From the NCBI RefSeq assembly GCF_001895925.1, contig NZ_MPPI01000018.1:19551-83550 (forward strand): a stretch of DNA of 64,000 bases. Reading direction: 5' to 3'. Positions 8,452 to 17,929 of this stretch are shown in pieces. Source of the DNA: Phormidesmis priestleyi ULC007. GTDB lineage: Bacteria > Cyanobacteriota > Cyanobacteriia > Leptolyngbyales > Leptolyngbyaceae. How positions within the stretch are numbered: the first letter of the stretch is position 1; every line of letters begins with the position of its first letter. Below the pieces are notes generated by a model that saw only the letters and a list, made by a program, of their open reading frames with translations, was not told the origin of the DNA and did not search any database. Made by a program: the position numbers and the translations under genes.

Positions 8452-11157
8452 TCAAGATTTCACAGCCAATAGAGCCTTCCAGTCAGCGATCGCTTCTTCG
8501 CTCCAGAGCCAGTCTTTAGCTAAAGCATCGGGTTGAAACTGGATAGGAGCCTGTCTGAGTACCTGATCGCGCAGCTTAACCGCCTCACCTTTGAACCGAG
8601 CCTGTCGATCGGCAGGCTGACCCGGTGCAGATTTTATTGCCACCAGTGCCAAGCCTGAATAGGCAACCAAAGCCTGTTGAGAGGGGGTTTTAATGTCTCC
8701 CTGTCTAGACTTTTGCTGCTCTTTGTCCAGCGCGATCGCTTGAATCCAAGCATCACTGGCGCGCTTAAGATTGCCCTCACGGTAGTAAGCAAAGCCCAAA
8801 GCCGTGTAGTAGCCTGGGTCAGGCTTCCTAACCGCAGTTTCCCAAAAGCGACGGGCATCAACTGCGCTGTAGTTGATGTTGCGGGTCTTCATAAACTGCC
8901 AAGCCAACCGACCTCGCAAAAAACTGGTCGCAGGCACATCTTTCTCTGCCGGGAGCGTCTGTAAGGCAGATCCCGCCGCAGGCAAAGCGCCCCGATCGAG
9001 CAGTTCCTCTACCGCTTCCTGCCCGGCTTTTAAGTTGCCCTGGCTAAAATTGGTTGTAGCAGTTCCAGTCAGGCTATTGGTGTCAGCTTTAGCAGGATTT
9101 GTAGACGTTTGACTAGTAGACGGCTGATCGAGACTAGGAATTCGGCGTAGAAGGTCATCTGGGCTAGAGCTAGGTGACGAGCTAAACTTAGAAACTCCCC
9201 AAATGCCCAGTACTACTGCCGATGCGATGCCAACCCCTGCGATCGCCGATTTCCAAGGCAGACGCAACTTTCGCTTTGTGGGCATCTGCCCATAAATACG
9301 CTCAAAGGGAACAGTGTTTAACCCAAAGGGTGCGGGTTGAGACGGTTGGATCATAGGAGCAGGAGCCTGTTGCGCGATCGCCGACTGACTGCCTAAAGTC
9401 TCAAGGTCTGACTGTGAAGATAAATCTGAATTAGGTAGATTGTGAGTCTTGTATAGACGTTGCAGATTTTGCTGAACGTGCTCGTAGTGGGGTTCTAGCC
9501 GCAACGCTAATTGGTAGGCAGCGATCGCTTGAGGAATTTGATCCCCATAGGCTTCGAGAGCAATTCCCAATTTGCTGTAGGCTTCGGCCGACGGGCTGAG
9601 TTGAATTGCATCCCCATAAACCCCGATCGCGCCTGCTACATTCCCCTGAGCAAACAGCATATCGCCCAAGGTGATATAGTCTTCAGCCCCGTTGAGCTGT
9701 AGCTCGATCGGGTTAGGCTCTTGTTCAGCCTGCTCCTCAAATAGAGCCTGATCTCCAGAGGTCTCTCCAAAAGGATTCGCAGTCTCTCCAGAAAGCTGTT
9801 TAAACAAATCCAGAACGGCATCTCGATCGGCTTCATCTGGCTCCTCATAATGATCTATCTCGTCTGAATCGAGCGGAGCAGTCACCCTTAAAGGCATGGA
9901 TGCCGATGGAACGGCGGGGCGATTCTCGATCGGGCGTTCTTCAAACCGAGTCTGAGCGGAATCAGGGTCAAGCGGAGGCTGCAAATAGCCATCAAAGTCA
10001 GGATGCAGATACAGAATCGGCAATGCCCAATACAACTGATTTGAGCCGTAGGAAGACAGTAGCCCTTGTCTTGCCCGACTTAAACTGAGGTCGATCGACG
10101 ATCGCTGCCGCAAGTTGCGATAAAACAGACGACTCAAGGTCAGCGCCACATCGTCTGGAATGCGCTCTGCCATTGCCAACACAGCCGGAACACCTCGTCT
10201 CAGCAGTGCGTCTGCCAGGTTGCCATTTTCGGCTTCGCTCGTCGGGTCAGACGTAGCCGTGTAAACGCCTCGACAAGAGTTAAAAACTGCCATGCGGATG
10301 CCGTTGTTAACTAACAGACCCGCTAAATCGTCACCGCTCAAAACTTCAGTTAACCCCGTCTTATCGCTGACCAGATATAAATCGCCGCCCGACTCGCCCA
10401 GATTGCTGTGCCCTGCATAGTGCAAAACTTGATAGCAGCCTTGCTCTAGGGCTTGGGTGAGCTGCTCCCTGCCGGGCTGGTCAAGAATGGTGAGTTCGAT
10501 CGCGGGCAAAGGCGCATTGCCCGATCGGGTCGCTTGCTCTCGCTGAAGTTCTTCATTCAGGTGATTGGCTTCTTGTCGGAGCGCCAAAACTTCTTGATCG
10601 GTAGGAGCCGCCAGCACCATGAGAATTTTGAGCGGTTGATTTTTCTCTAGAGTTGGCAGAGGTTGAGACTGCAACACCGTCGCCATTGGCGCAAACGCAG
10701 ACTGATAGCGCGAGAAAATCACGTCAGTTCCGGTGGCGAGGGGGCGACCTCCCGCATTCAGCACTTCCCACGGCAGGCGAGGCAAACGATCGCCCCGCAG
10801 ACCTAGCCGCAGCCGCAGATCTTCGCGTCGGTTTTGGGCAACCCCTTGGGCAGTCACCCAGCTATCGCGAATGGTGCCTTGAAATAGAGCGTTGTAGAGA
10901 GTTTGCCCTAATGTCAACAGGCTATGAGAAAGGGAAGATTCTGCCGGATCGCCACTCGTCGATCGCCCCGGAAAATGCCCACGCAGCAGCCCCAGTAAAG
11001 GATCGTGCATGAGTTGACCCGCTTGTGCCAGCCATTCATCGACGTTCCAAGTGACTAGCTCCTCGGCTAATGGCACCCCTGGCGACACCCGTTCTGTGCG
11101 AATCCAATACTCGTCTTCTCTGACCGGAGTCACAGAAATATAGAATTCCTGAGTCAC
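8452..11157 (-). CDS. CHAT-domain (caspase-like) protein with TPR repeats and one membrane helix
   Basis: A 901-residue protein. The N-terminal ~390 residues form a CHAT domain, a caspase-family cysteine protease fold: the His motif is LHYAGHSN (His246/His250) and the Cys motif is VFNSCRG (Cys295), so both catalytic positions appear intact. An acidic linker follows. TPR-like repeats then cover about residues 490-570 (GDMLFAQGNVAGAIGVYGDAI ...), a Gln/Pro-rich stretch comes next, and a single membrane helix sits near residues 640-660 (AIAGVGIASAVVLGIWGV). The C-terminal ~240 residues contain more TPR-like helices. The start is a GTG preceded by GGAG. CHAT proteases are known in immune and signalling roles; no partner or substrate is evident here because its neighbours are repeats and a membrane glycosyltransferase-like gene. 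Confidence 0.85.
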   Translation of the reverse strand: MTQEFYISVTPVREDEYWIRTERVSPGVPLAEELVTWNVDEWLAQAGQLMHDPLLGLLRGHFPGRSTSGDPAESSLSHSLLTLGQTLYNALFQGTIRDSWVTAQGVAQNRREDLRLRLGLRGDRLPRLPWEVLNAGGRPLATGTDVIFSRYQSAFAPMATVLQSQPLPTLEKNQPLKILMVLAAPTDQEVLALRQEANHLNEELQREQATRSGNAPLPAIELTILDQPGREQLTQALEQGCYQVLHYAGHSNLGESGGDLYLVSDKTGLTEVLSGDDLAGLLVNNGIRMAVFNSCRGVYTATSDPTSEAENGNLADALLRRGVPAVLAMAERIPDDVALTLSRLFYRNLRQRSSIDLSLSRARQGLLSSYGSNQLYWALPILYLHPDFDGYLQPPLDPDSAQTRFEERPIENRPAVPSASMPLRVTAPLDSDEIDHYEEPDEADRDAVLDLFKQLSGETANPFGETSGDQALFEEQAEQEPNPIELQLNGAEDYITLGDMLFAQGNVAGAIGVYGDAIQLSPSAEAYSKLGIALEAYGDQIPQAIAAYQLALRLEPHYEHVQQNLQRLYKTHNLPNSDLSSQSDLETLGSQSAIAQQAPAPMIQPSQPAPFGLNTVPFERIYGQMPTKRKLRLPWKSAIAGVGIASAVVLGIWGVSKFSSSPSSSPDDLLRRIPSLDQPSTSQTSTNPAKADTNSLTGTATTNFSQGNLKAGQEAVEELLDRGALPAAGSALQTLPAEKDVPATSFLRGRLAWQFMKTRNINYSAVDARRFWETAVRKPDPGYYTALGFAYYREGNLKRASDAWIQAIALDKEQQKSRQGDIKTPSQQALVAYSGLALVAIKSAPGQPADRQARFKGEAVKLRDQVLRQAPIQFQPDALAKDWLWSEEAIADWKALLAVKS

Positions 11158-12046
11158 AACTACTCTCCAAGAAGACCTAATCTATTAGCAATACCCAAAT
11201 TTAACGATCGACTTTCCATATTCCTCATAACCACTGATAAAAGCGGCAGATCAGGCAAAATCTTTGAAATTCGGACCTTTTGAAGAATTTTTCAAAACTT
11301 CCTGTTTCCAGGATTACAAATTTTTGACCCTTCTTGCACACAATCTATAGCAATCCTGAATGATTTGTGGGATGGGCATCCTGCCAGTACAGGATAGAAG
11401 CCTTCCACAAAGCACAAAGGGCTTTATGCATGAATACTCTCGACGAAAAGTCGTTACCGAAAGTTCATTCAACTGGCGCATTTATTTCCGGGAAGCTGCG
11501 AAAACTCTGGAATTAGGAGTTGGTAGATGCACCCTGATTAAAATCCTCAGTCCATGCCTAGTGGATTGGGGATTCTTTTTATCTGGGGATGCGGTGACGC
11601 GGTGTCCGACTTTCCTAAAACCGCCCAAAAGCAGCCCTCACCCTAGCCCTCTCCCGCAGGTGAGGGAACCAGAGATCGGTTGAAAGTCCTTCACCCAGCG
11701 CTCCTGCCGTGTATACATAAGTCCTTTCGCTTCGTTGTGAGCGGCTTCTGCCCCCTAAATCCCCCCTTCTGGGGGACTTTGAAACTGAAAGTCTGGGGTC
11801 AAAGTCCCCCAGAAGGGGGGATTTAGGGGGCGACCTCCAGCAATCCGAACTTGAAGCAATTAGTGTATACACAAGCTCCTGCGGGAGAGGGATTTGGGGT
11901 GAGGGTTCTTAGTTGCATATCGCACGAGCTATCTCCCTTTGAGTGATATCTATCGCTGGGCAGAGTTATTAATCGTCTAAGCAACTGAAAATGTGTGCGG
12001 TTCTGCTGTGGTTTGGACACGATCGCCCCTTTCAGACCGATAAAAA
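11158..12046. other. Repeat-rich intergenic region
   Basis: About 890 bases with no supportable gene. It contains the phrase 'gtgggatgggcatcctgcc' (around 11368), which looks like a common cyanobacterial dispersed repeat, and from 11634 a nested repeat structure described separately. Short frames here have repeat-derived, non-protein-like composition. Confidence 0.6.
11722..11862. repeat. Degenerate MITE-like copy nested inside another repeat
   Basis: The CCCCCTAAATCCCCC ... GGGGGATTTAGGGGG core of the 171-bp element family recurs here, but both ACGT-type ends are lost. It is flanked by 13-base near-identical direct repeats GTGTATACATAAG (11709-11721) and GTGTATACACAAG (11863-11875), and it splits an older repeat whose outer arms are 'ccctctcccgcagg' (about 11648) and its inverse 'cctgcgggagagg' (about 11878). 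Confidence 0.6.
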
Positions 12047-14203
12047 ATGCGCCCTTTCTCCCGATCGCTGAAGAATGTTGACCACCAATCGCTCTCACAA
12101 ATCGGTTTGTTCACGGGTCTGCTGGTAATCACGATCGCGCTAGTCATCTTATATGTTTCAAGTGAGAAAACCTTTTATTGGTGGGATTACACCACTTATC
12201 AACGGCTGCTTGACGAAACGGAATCTGCCTTTCGCACTTCACCTCTTCGAGCGCTGATTAGCACTTGGCGATCGGCTGGAAGTGATTATGGCAAATACCC
12301 GACCCTATTGCTCTTGCCGTTGCGATTTGCGTTTGGAGAGTCTCGCTTAGTCTATATTCTCAGTGTGTCACTCGTCTATTTTGTGCCGTTTACTTTGACG
12401 TTGGCAGCGATCGCGACTCAACTCATCCCAACCGCTCAACCCAATCACGTTCGCTGGACAACAGTGTTAGTCACGATCGCCACTCCGATCGCTTGGGCAC
12501 CGACTCTGCGCGGCTATGTTGATATCGGAGCCGCGTTGCTGATGGCGCTTGCAGTCTATGTTTATTTGCAAGATGTGAGGCTCAAATCTCGCAGGCAGAG
12601 TGTCGCGATCGGAGTTTTGTTGGGGTGTGCGCCTTTGTTTCGTCGTCACTATGCCTATGCCGTGATCGCATTTTTAGTCGCGTTGGGTTTGCAAGCGCTA
12701 ATTGATGCGGCTTCTCAATGGCGGCAATCTCCTCGGCAGGCAGGTCGAGAGTTGATCAATCGGGGATTACACATTGGGCTGATTGTGGTCGTCAGTTTGG
12801 CAACGATCGTCCTGTTCGGCAGGCACTTTATTCTACGAATTCTGCACAACGACTTCAGCAGTTTATATACGTCTTACGAGGTTTCGCTCGGTCAAGGCTT
12901 GCAATATTATGGCATCTCATTTGGCTGGGTTGCCTGTCTGATCGCGGCTTTGGGCTATGCGATCGGGCTTAAAACTCGCATCTTATCCAGTTCTGCCGTT
13001 CGCTTTATCGTCTCGTTTTACGGGATGCTGTTTTTGCTGTGGGTGATCAAGGTGAAAACCATTGGCGTTCATTACACCACTCATTTCACACCCTTGATTA
13101 TTCTCGGTTTGGTTGCCTTTGGCTGGACGATTTGGTTGACGCTGAAAAAAAATCGACGGCTCGCTTTAGGAATTTTTGTCGCCTATCTAGCCATTAATCT
13201 GATCATCGGACTGGCTCCGGTGAGTGGACTCGATCGCACGTTTCTGCGTCCCACTCGGTTCGGGATGAGCGTCCTTCCGGATAACACAGGCACTCCGTTA
13301 AGCGAGTTGTTTGCCGCTAACAATGCCCCGTTGCGGCGAACAGATTACAACGAAGTCGTGCGGTTAAATCGCTATCTGGTCAGCCTGACTCCTAATCACG
13401 AACCTATCTATATTGGCGGCTCTTCTGCTTTGTTTAACGGGAGTATAATCACTAGCACAGACCAAACTCTGCATCACAAACAGGTGCTAAATTTGCTGCC
13501 AGTCGAAGATGTTGACTCGCGAGATCGCTATCCGATCGATCAATTATTACAAGCAGAATACGTCGTCGTCGCAGAGCCATTTCAATATAACTTGCGCCCA
13601 GCCGAGCAAGATGTAGTCAAAGTAATCAACGAAATCTTTGCAACCCATTGGCAAATTGCTCAAGATTTTAAGCGGCTTCCTGAAGTGTTTCGGTTGACAA
13701 ATGGGATCACAGTCAACATTTATAAAAGGCAGCGATCGACTTCTTTATCAACCGCTATTAACACCTTTGAAGCCATGCGGAACTTTGTCGGCTCATCGCG
13801 CCCTGGCGGTCAATTTGATTGGGTTGCGACCACCAGAACGTCAGGCTATTCACTTTGGGAACAAGCGGATGTTCTCAATCTGGCGACCAATTCAGACGCG
13901 AGCCAGTCCACTTCTTTTCTATACATCAATCCGCTTCCTAAGACGAGAGCAAAACTCACCGCAAAGATTCAGCCCAACGATCGCCCCTGCCGCCATCTAG
14001 TCACCCGTTTGGATGCCATCGATCGTCAGTCTCGCATTCTCAACACGGTTCAACAAGACCACGATCTAGCCCAACCGATCGAGCTTTCGCTGCTGATTCG
14101 CATCGAGGGCGCTGACTATTTGCTATTGACGATCGCTGAAAATTTGCAGAGCCACGATCGCTGCAAGCTCACGCTCAATTCGCTCAACATCATCCCAGAC
14201 TAA
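12047..14203 (+). CDS. Polytopic membrane protein, GT-C glycosyltransferase-like
   Basis: A 718-residue membrane protein. Roughly the first 390 residues hold about nine to ten hydrophobic helices, and the last ~300 form a soluble domain. An acidic, aromatic loop after the first helix (FYWWDYTTYQRLLDE) resembles the first-loop acidic motif of GT-C enzymes, which use lipid-linked sugars on the outer face of the membrane. The soluble tail contains no motif I can name. A cell-surface glycan role is inferred from topology only; it could instead be an uncharacterised membrane protein. It starts at an ATG and stands alone, with repeats upstream and sodB downstream. Confidence 0.65.
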   Translation: MRPFSRSLKNVDHQSLSQIGLFTGLLVITIALVILYVSSEKTFYWWDYTTYQRLLDETESAFRTSPLRALISTWRSAGSDYGKYPTLLLLPLRFAFGESRLVYILSVSLVYFVPFTLTLAAIATQLIPTAQPNHVRWTTVLVTIATPIAWAPTLRGYVDIGAALLMALAVYVYLQDVRLKSRRQSVAIGVLLGCAPLFRRHYAYAVIAFLVALGLQALIDAASQWRQSPRQAGRELINRGLHIGLIVVVSLATIVLFGRHFILRILHNDFSSLYTSYEVSLGQGLQYYGISFGWVACLIAALGYAIGLKTRILSSSAVRFIVSFYGMLFLLWVIKVKTIGVHYTTHFTPLIILGLVAFGWTIWLTLKKNRRLALGIFVAYLAINLIIGLAPVSGLDRTFLRPTRFGMSVLPDNTGTPLSELFAANNAPLRRTDYNEVVRLNRYLVSLTPNHEPIYIGGSSALFNGSIITSTDQTLHHKQVLNLLPVEDVDSRDRYPIDQLLQAEYVVVAEPFQYNLRPAEQDVVKVINEIFATHWQIAQDFKRLPEVFRLTNGITVNIYKRQRSTSLSTAINTFEAMRNFVGSSRPGGQFDWVATTRTSGYSLWEQADVLNLATNSDASQSTSFLYINPLPKTRAKLTAKIQPNDRPCRHLVTRLDAIDRQSRILNTVQQDHDLAQPIELSLLIRIEGADYLLLTIAENLQSHDRCKLTLNSLNIIPD

Positions 14204-14364
14204 TCTAAAGTCATTACCTCTTCGTTTTGCGATAAAATTGAGTATGTAGTTATGTTTCTGCCGATCTCGTGAAGTAATCGGCGGCAGGAGACAAGCTTGT
14301 ATAGAATGCGAATAGAAGTCTTTTCGCCAAAGCCTGAAACCAGACTAGAAGAGGATAGAACACA

Positions 14365-14964
14365 ATGGCAGTTACACAGCCCCCTTTACCGTTTGCTAAA
14401 GACGCGCTTGAGCCATATGGCATGAAGGCAGAGACGTTTGATTATCACTACGGCAAGCATCACGCTGCCTATGTCACAAACCTCAACAACCTGATCAAAG
14501 ATACTGAGCTTGACAGTAAGCCGTTAGAAGAAATCATCACCGCATCGTTTAAAGACCCGGCCAAGGTTGGGGTGTTTAACAACGCGGCTCAAGTTTGGAA
14601 CCACACCTTCTTCTGGAACTGCCTGAAAGCGGGTGGCGGTGGCGCTCCGACGGGTGAAGTTGCTGAACGAATCAACAAAGACTTCGGCAGCTATGACAAG
14701 TTTAGAGAAGAGTTTAAGGCGGCCGCAACCACCCAGTTTGGTAGCGGTTGGGCCTGGCTCGTTGACGACGGTGGCACCCTCAAAGTCATCAAAACCCCCA
14801 ATGCAGAAGACCCTCTCGCTTACGGGCAGAAAGCACTTCTCACCCTTGACGTGTGGGAACACGCCTACTACATTGACTTCAAAAATGCGCGCCCCGCGTT
14901 TATCGACAACTTCTTAGACAAGCTAGTCAACTGGGACTTTGTTGCCCATAACCTCGCTGCCTAG
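14365..14964 (+). CDS. sodB: Iron superoxide dismutase
   Basis: This 199-residue enzyme converts superoxide to oxygen and hydrogen peroxide in the cytosol. The metal ligands are visible: His28 in DYHYGKHH, His in VWNHTFFWN, and the Asp/His pair in TLDVWEHAYYIDF. The stretch AAQVWNHTFFWNCLKAGGGGAPTGEV is the Fe-type rather than Mn-type pattern. There is no signal peptide, and the length is that of a normal Fe-SOD. It appears to be a single-gene unit, with a long leader upstream and an intrinsic terminator at 14996-15026. Confidence 0.96.
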   Translation: MAVTQPPLPFAKDALEPYGMKAETFDYHYGKHHAAYVTNLNNLIKDTELDSKPLEEIITASFKDPAKVGVFNNAAQVWNHTFFWNCLKAGGGGAPTGEVAERINKDFGSYDKFREEFKAAATTQFGSGWAWLVDDGGTLKVIKTPNAEDPLAYGQKALLTLDVWEHAYYIDFKNARPAFIDNFLDKLVNWDFVAHNLAA

Positions 14965-14995
14965 TCAGATTTAGTTGAAAGATAGGATAGTTAGA

Positions 14996-15026
14996 CAGTC
15001 ACGAAGCGATCGTGGCTGTTTTTTTG
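14996..15026 (+). terminator. sodB terminator
   Basis: CAGTCACGA pairs with TCGTGGCTG across AGCGA, followed by a run of seven T. It lies 32 bases after the sodB stop codon and fits an intrinsic terminator. Confidence 0.8.
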
Positions 15027-15119
15027 CAACTTGTGCTAGATAACACCCACAAATTCAACGAGTACGATATGGTAATTGTGTAAAAATTCTGATCCCAGGA
15101 TCTTGAGTCCCTAGCCTAT

Positions 15120-15326
15120 ATGGACAGCAACAAACTCGCCCATTATATAGAAGCCACCAATGGCATCTCAAAACCCTGGCTATTAGCGCAACTGCGACTG
15201 ATCAAATTAAAAGAGCGCCAATCGACCCTTTCACCCGAAGACTATGAAGCTGCGCTGGCAGATCTTCATCAAGACTTGATGAGTTTAGGCGAGTGGTGGG
15301 TTGGTCTTGAAGAGGAAGTATTTTAA
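15120..15326 (+). CDS. Small hypothetical protein upstream of ppk
   Basis: A 68-residue acidic, mostly helical protein (MDSNKLAHYIEATNGISKPWLL ... GEWWVGLEEEVF) with an ATG start. Its stop codon is only five bases before the ppk start, so the two are very probably co-transcribed. The conserved-looking Trp residues and compact helical pattern support a real protein, but I do not recognise the family. A role linked to polyphosphate metabolism is a context guess only. Confidence 0.7.
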   Translation: MDSNKLAHYIEATNGISKPWLLAQLRLIKLKERQSTLSPEDYEAALADLHQDLMSLGEWWVGLEEEVF

Positions 15327-15331
15327 CCCCT

Positions 15332-17497
15332 ATGCCCCGACGTAAAAAAGCTCTCGAAGAGATTAATCTCAGCGATCCGCAATATTACTTCAGCCGCGAA
15401 ATGAGCTGGCTAGAGTTTAACAATCGAGTGCTGCACGAAGCGTTTGATCCTCGCACTCCTCTGTTAGAACGGCTCAAATTTATGGCAATTTATAGCTCTA
15501 ACCTGGATGAATATTTCATGGTGAGAGTTGCCGCCCTTAAAGAACAAGTCGAAGCGCAGGTCAGCAAGCTCAGTGCCGATGGGCGCACCCCCCAAGAGCA
15601 TTTAGACATGATCTATCAACGGCTGCGCCCAATGGTCGAAAAGCAGCATCGCCATTTTGAGCAAGCGTTGCGCCCTCAATTAGCGGCTCAGGGCATTTAT
15701 CTGCTTGACTATATTGATCTCAATCAAGAGCAGCGCACCTATCTGCAAACCTATTTTGAGGAGCAGGTGTTTCCGGTCCTGACCCCGTTGGCGATCGACC
15801 CCAGCCATCCGTTTCCCTACATCTCAAGTCTCAGCCTCAATTTAGCGGTGGTGGTCAAAGACGGCATCACGGACGAAGAATTATTTGCCAGGGTGAAAGT
15901 GCCCAAAGTTTTGCCGCGATTTATTCAGTTGCCGATCGAAACTCAAGATTTGCCCACATCGGTGCCAAAATCTCGCCCTCCCGTTTGGGCAGGCGTTCCC
16001 CTAGAGCAAGTGATTGCTCACAATTTAGATCCGCTCTTTCCAGGCATGAAGATTCAGGAATACTATCCGTTTCGCATCACCCGCAACGCCGATCTAGATC
16101 TTGAAGAAGACGAAGCCGAAGATTTGATGCTGGCGATCGAGCAAGAATTGCGAAAACGCCGCTTTGGAGGTTCTGTAGTTCGCATCGAGCTTCAGCCCTC
16201 AATGCCCGAAGGCATCCGCGCAATGCTCATGCAGGAAATGGGCTTAACCTCCAACGATGTCTACGAAGTCGAAGGATTGCTCTGTCTGCGAGATCTGTTT
16301 GGGCTGATAGACCTACCCGTGCCCGAACTCAAAGATCCGCCTTGGAGTCCGGTGACACCGCCCCGACTCAAACGAGTCAACGAAATCGATATCGAAGATC
16401 TTGCCGAAAGCGAAGAAGACTTTTTCTCGGTGATTCGCAAACAAGATTTGCTGGTGCATCACCCTTACTATTCGTTCTCTAGAAGTGTGCAGCGATTTAT
16501 TACTGAGGCGGCTCACGACCCAAGCGTCTTGGCCATCAAGATGACGCTCTATCGCACCTCTGGAGATTCTCCGATCGTCAGCGCTTTGATCGCGGCGGCT
16601 GAAAACGGGAAGCAAGTGGCTGCGCTCGTCGAACTCAAAGCCCGATTTGATGAAGAAAACAACATCCTCTGGGCAAGAAAGCTAGAAAGTGCAGGAGTTC
16701 ACGTCGTTTATGGGCTAGTCGGACTGAAAACTCACACCAAACTCGTGTTAGTCGTGCGGCGCGAAGAAGGGAAAATTCGTCGCTATGTCCACATTGGCAC
16801 GGGAAATTACAATCCCAAAACCGCCCTACTCTATACCGATCTGGGAATGTTTAGCTGTCACAACGATCTCGGCGCTGACCTGACCGATTTGTTTAATTTC
16901 TTGACAGGCTATTCGCGTCAGCAGTCTTATCGCAAATTAGTGGTGGCTCCGGTCAATTTGCGCGATCGCCTCCTCACCCTAATTCACCGCGAAATCGACC
17001 ATCAGCGCAATGGTGGTCACGGGCGGATCGTTGCCAAAATGAATGCTCTCGTTGACCCTAGACTGATCGTTGCCCTTTATGAAGCCTCTCAAGCGGGTGT
17101 CTCGATCGATCTGATCGTCCGGGGAATCTGCTGTTTGTGCCCCGGTGTGAAGGAGGTCAGCGAAAATATTCGCGTGGTCAGCGTGGTCGGTCGGTTTTTG
17201 GAACATTCGCGGATTTTTTACTTCCATAACAATGGTCAAGAAGAAATCTTGATGGGCAGTGCAGATTGGATGCCTCGCAACCTCGATCGCCGGGTCGAAG
17301 CGGTGGTTCCGATCGAAGACCCTGATCTGATCAAAGACCTAGAAGAAATTCTCGGCATTATGCTGGCAGACAACCGCCACGCTTGGGATTTGCAGCCCGA
17401 CGGACGATATGTTCAGCGTCGCCCCACCAATGGCAGCCCCGAACAAAGCTCGCAAAAAATCTTTATGGAGATGGCGCAGCAGGCAACCGCTATATAA
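15332..17497 (+). CDS. ppk1: Polyphosphate kinase 1
   Basis: PPK1 makes long-chain polyphosphate from ATP reversibly, at the inner face of the membrane. The 721 residues follow the family order: N domain (YYFSREMSWLEFNNRVLHEA), head domain, and two phospholipase-D-like catalytic domains. The autophosphorylated His is in HIGTGNYNPKTALLYTD (His487). The second conserved region, GRFLEHSRIFYFHN, holds the other active-site His, and MGSADWMPRNLDRRVE is the nucleotide-site signature. Full length and intact. It is the second gene after a 68-residue protein, and a hairpin terminator follows at 17580. Confidence 0.97.
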   Translation: MPRRKKALEEINLSDPQYYFSREMSWLEFNNRVLHEAFDPRTPLLERLKFMAIYSSNLDEYFMVRVAALKEQVEAQVSKLSADGRTPQEHLDMIYQRLRPMVEKQHRHFEQALRPQLAAQGIYLLDYIDLNQEQRTYLQTYFEEQVFPVLTPLAIDPSHPFPYISSLSLNLAVVVKDGITDEELFARVKVPKVLPRFIQLPIETQDLPTSVPKSRPPVWAGVPLEQVIAHNLDPLFPGMKIQEYYPFRITRNADLDLEEDEAEDLMLAIEQELRKRRFGGSVVRIELQPSMPEGIRAMLMQEMGLTSNDVYEVEGLLCLRDLFGLIDLPVPELKDPPWSPVTPPRLKRVNEIDIEDLAESEEDFFSVIRKQDLLVHHPYYSFSRSVQRFITEAAHDPSVLAIKMTLYRTSGDSPIVSALIAAAENGKQVAALVELKARFDEENNILWARKLESAGVHVVYGLVGLKTHTKLVLVVRREEGKIRRYVHIGTGNYNPKTALLYTDLGMFSCHNDLGADLTDLFNFLTGYSRQQSYRKLVVAPVNLRDRLLTLIHREIDHQRNGGHGRIVAKMNALVDPRLIVALYEASQAGVSIDLIVRGICCLCPGVKEVSENIRVVSVVGRFLEHSRIFYFHNNGQEEILMGSADWMPRNLDRRVEAVVPIEDPDLIKDLEEILGIMLADNRHAWDLQPDGRYVQRRPTNGSPEQSSQKIFMEMAQQATAI

Positions 17498-17530
17498 GGG
17501 GTCAGGGGTCAGGGGTCAGAGGTCAGAGAA
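17498..17530. repeat. Short tandem repeat GGGGTCA
   Basis: Three to four near-perfect copies of the heptamer GGGGTCA directly follow the ppk stop codon. Short tandem heptamers of this kind are common in filamentous cyanobacterial intergenic DNA; no function is assigned. Confidence 0.7.
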
Positions 17531-17579
17531 GTCACTATGTTTAACTGATTGAACTAAAGAAAACTCGCGCAGAAATGAG

Positions 17580-17624
17580 CAAGAGGCAACGGGTGCTCAA
17601 CTCCGGTTGCCTCTTGTTTTGTTT
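17580..17624 (+). terminator. ppk terminator
   Basis: CAAGAGGCAACGGG pairs with CTCCGGTTGCCTCTTG across a short loop, followed by TTTTGTTTG. It ends the 15120-17497 transcription unit. Confidence 0.85.
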
Positions 17625-17929
17625 GAAATCTTTGTTCCCATAATATTTCTGATCTAAATCTGCACATCCCCGATCTAAACTCGACACCCTTAATCAACAA
17701 AACCGTTTACTATAGCGCTTACATCCACCCCTATTTCTTCCATAAAGACACGAGAATTAGGTCAAAAAAAGCTAAAAATTTAGCTCATAAGCAAAAAATA
17801 ACAACTTCAAATAAAAAAACAATCAAAAAAGCTCATCTTTCTTGAAAAAGATGTGAACAATGATCAAAAAGTAAGCTACAGTTGGATTCAAATTTTTGAA
17901 TGTAAATTAGCAACCTTGCACCCAACCCA

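Noticed and set aside
11360..11683. Plus-strand frame starting MICGMGILPVQDRSLPQ
   Set aside because: It is made of dispersed repeat sequence and ends inside the CCCTCTCCCGCAGG repeat; composition is not protein-like.
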